NCBI GenBank assembly: GCA_029582165.1
Contig: CM055870.1
Location: 4,365,332-4,429,331, forward strand
Origin: Portulaca oleracea
Lineage: Eukaryota > Streptophyta > Magnoliopsida > Caryophyllales > Portulacaceae
Reading direction: 5' to 3'
DNA: 64,000 bases
Part shown: in pieces, positions 61,916 to 64,000 of the stretch
Layout: each line of letters starts with the position of its first letter
Position numbering within the stretch: position 1 is the stretch's first letter
The notes under the pieces: model-generated
The model's input: only the letters and a program-made list of their open reading frames with translations
Told to the model about the DNA's origin: nothing
Database searches by the model: none
Translations under genes and position numbers: made by a program

Positions 61916-62870
61916 GCAAGTTTCATTTCCATTTTCCTGCTCATGTCAATCATTCAATTGAGCAAGATCTTATCCTTTGTTGATTCAAAGCTAGCAAGTA
62001 TATACAAACTCTTGTGCTTTTCCCTTTGTTTTCTTGCAAAGTATCGTTGGTTCTATTGAAAGGTTATGAACTTTCAAGATCCCTTACTTTATTAAGTGAC
62101 CAATGTTAATTAAATTATCTCCTTCAATGAAAATGTTTGTATATCTTACTTTAAATATCTCGTGTAGATTGACTATCCACACGAGCTCTAGACCCAACAA
62201 TTACGATTGACGTGTTAGCATATCTTTTGTTCTCGCTTTGGGAAGATTATCTGACTAATCACGAAATATAAATTTCCCTATATCAAATTATCGATAGGAG
62301 AACCGTCGAAGTTGAAGTTGACTGCATATTTGACTGAGAAGTCTGAAGTCCAATCCTATTGAGTTGTATCCTGCAAGTTGTTATATGGTCAATCGTGATG
62401 TACCTCCCTAGGTACACCACATGTATTAAACGTTTTCAAAAAATTTATCACTATTATTTATAAAATTCATTATAAATTTATCAATATTTTTTAAATTCAT
62501 CAAATTTGTGTAAAAATTTATCATATAAAAAATGATATATTTTAATACATGCGGGGTAGGATGTTATAATTTGCATTGTTGTCTTGATTGACTCTACTGA
62601 TGCATGGTAAAATTATGGATTTTCAATTCCACTTCCTTTTCTTTTCCTAAATAAAAATACTTATCCAACAGAAATTAAAATTTTCTTCTCTGAATACTAT
62701 GTCATTACGATTCTTTCAAATGGAACAAATAATTTTTACAGCTGTATATCATAATTAAAAATATAATATTTTTGGCCCTCACCGAAAGCACTTTATTTTT
62801 TTTTTATTATTACAAACTCAATTATAACCTCACCCGAGTGAATTTGTTATTCCCCACCCCAAAACTATTT

Positions 62871-63032
62871 AGGCCTCGTTCTTTTATGCGTTAACGCACC
62901 CAAACGCAAAGCAACTCATTGCAACATAACACAAATTGCTATTATTTTTTAATTATTTCCACCGCAACTTAACGCAACTCAAACGCAAACGCAATGCAAT
63001 GCAAACGCAACACACAAAAGAACGGAGACTTA
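62871..63032. mobile_element. GTTCTTTT-type MITE, AACGCAA-rich
   Basis: The left end AGGCCTCGTTCTTTTATGCG pairs with the inverse of the right end (AAGTCTCCGTTCTTTTGTG). The AACGCAA interior is the complement of the TTGCGTT-rich element near 33617-33808. Confidence 0.75.
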
Positions 63033-63063
63033 ATAATCTGGATTAGGTTGTTTTGTTTTAATA

Positions 63064-63336
63064 CTCCCTCCTTCTCATATTATTTGTCTCTTAAGATATC
63101 ATTTACAAAACTAAGAAAACTTCCAATATACATTAATTTGCATTGTTGGAAATGAGAAAAATGTGAATAAAATGGTGAATAATAAAGAAAAATGGTGAAT
63201 AAAAGAGAAAAGTTGAAGAAAAAGATGTATTTAATAGGGTTAATTTGATAAATTAGTAATTAATGTGTTATTGAAATTGTAAGATGAATGGAAAAAAAAA
63301 TTAGTTAAAATAACAAACAATATGGGAAGGAGGGAG
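63064..63336. mobile_element. Stowaway-like MITE, 273 bp
   Basis: It begins CTCCCTCCTTCTCATATTAT, and its right end inverse is CTCCCTCCTTCCCATATTGT. TA lies on both sides. The interior is AT-rich with AATGGTGAATAA repeats. Confidence 0.85.
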
Positions 63337-63489
63337 TAGACTAGAACCTCGTAAAACAAGAAATATCAACCCCCAGCCGAAAAGCACTACTATTTTAAAT
63401 AAAAACAAAGAGAATTTTAAAAATATCTAAAATTTTGTACATCCGCCATTGCATCAAATAGTTGTAGCGGTGGCAAAAAATCGGGTTCG

Positions 63490-63840
63490 GGTCAAATCAA
63501 GTTCGGACAATTCGGACAAAATCTCCAAATTCGGACCCTGTCCGAATTTCGAATTCGGACTTTTTTGGTGTCCGAACCCGAACTTGAATTGTCCGAATTT
63601 GTCCGAACCATAATTTCAATAATTTGTCCGAATTCTAGTATTCGGACACTGTTCGAATTTGTCCGAACCCGAATTTGACACAAAATTCGATCGTCCGAAT
63701 TTCTTCCCCCAAACCCGAACCAATTTTTGATTCGGACATGATCGAATTGTCCGAATTTGAAATTCGAATAAAAAATGATGACCAAACCCGATTTAATTTG
63801 GGTCGGACAAATTTAAATATTCAAGTCGGATGAATTTTTG
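63490..63840. repeat. TTCGGAC / GTCCGAA array
   Basis: About fourteen TTCGGAC or GTCCGAA heptamers in both orientations within 350 bases, plus many GAATTCG-like words. It is bounded by GGTGGCAAAAAATCGGG on the left and ATTTTTGCTGGCGCTA on the right, which are roughly inverse. Poorer relatives lie at about 12930-13200, 32280-32400 and 43465-43725. Confidence 0.7.
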
Positions 63841-64000
63841 CTGGCGCTAAATAGTTGTAATGGAAGGGCCCATGTCTTGATCCTCACCAAATCAGACCGT
63901 CCAAAATGTTCGCCACGTGAGAAGGCCCCTTTTCCCAAGGTTATCTTGCGTGGACCAATTTTTTTCCACATTTCCTTTGATTATGGGTCTGTTTGGAAGG

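Larger units (their letters stand above)
58665..64000. other. Gene-poor right end of the window
   Basis: No convincing gene in about 5.3 kb. It contains MITEs at 60171-60438, 61558-61915, about 62395-62570, 62871-63032 and 63064-63336, a CT-rich stretch at 60890-61060 with a repeated TTCACCCATCTCCAC, and a TTCGGAC array at 63490-63840. The remaining sequence is AT-rich. Short open frames give only low-complexity peptides. Confidence 0.65.

Noticed and set aside
1..64000. CRISPR arrays, operons or phage-like defence systems
   Set aside because: No regularly spaced direct repeats or prokaryotic-type genes; all coding sequence is split by spliceosomal introns.

Overview
This is plant nuclear DNA, most likely from a core eudicot. 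The genes have many introns, GT-AG splice sites and AT-rich introns, the spacers are full of small inverted-repeat elements, and the proteins are plant-specific (class I KNOX, MENG, DUF26 receptor kinases, polygalacturonases). The species cannot be named from the sequence. I see no bacterial-type system, CRISPR array, tRNA or rRNA gene.

Layout, left to right. (1) 1-2600: AT-rich spacer with Stowaway-like and other small elements. (2) 2877-14510 (+): a five-exon class I KNOX homeobox gene of the KNAT2/KNAT6 type, with a 9.4-kb third intron full of nested small elements. (3) 14776-16157: a 1.4-kb foldback element whose arms make up most of its length. (4) 16517-18957 (+): the eight-exon phylloquinone methyltransferase MENG. 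(5) 19650-30190: a region of tandem duplication holding two seven-exon DUF26 receptor kinases on the minus strand, CRK2-like (21102-24041) and CRK3-like (25564-28442), plus remnants of both kinases and of MENG exon 8. (6) 30750-32290 (-): a decayed G-type lectin receptor kinase, then about 5 kb of spacer. (7) 37338-42139 (+) and 50947-58269 (+): two eight-exon polygalacturonase paralogues flanking a DAP3 / mitoribosomal protein mS29 gene (44780-48683, +). The second polygalacturonase has a copia pol fragment in intron 6. (8) 58270-64000: spacer with several small elements and no convincing gene.

The gene order is the main biological result. From memory, Arabidopsis keeps KNAT6 near MENG on one segment of chromosome 1 and KNAT2 beside CRK2 and CRK3 on another, with related polygalacturonases near both. 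This window holds KNAT2/6, MENG, CRK2, CRK3 and the polygalacturonases in one row, which looks like the order before the Arabidopsis duplication. The genes do not form a pathway. KNOX acts in meristems, MENG in plastids, the CRKs at the plasma membrane, the polygalacturonases in the cell wall and DAP3 in mitochondria.

Exon borders were set by eye from splice consensus, reading phase and family conservation. All eight-, seven- and five-exon models join in frame, except for the start of the CRK3-like gene.
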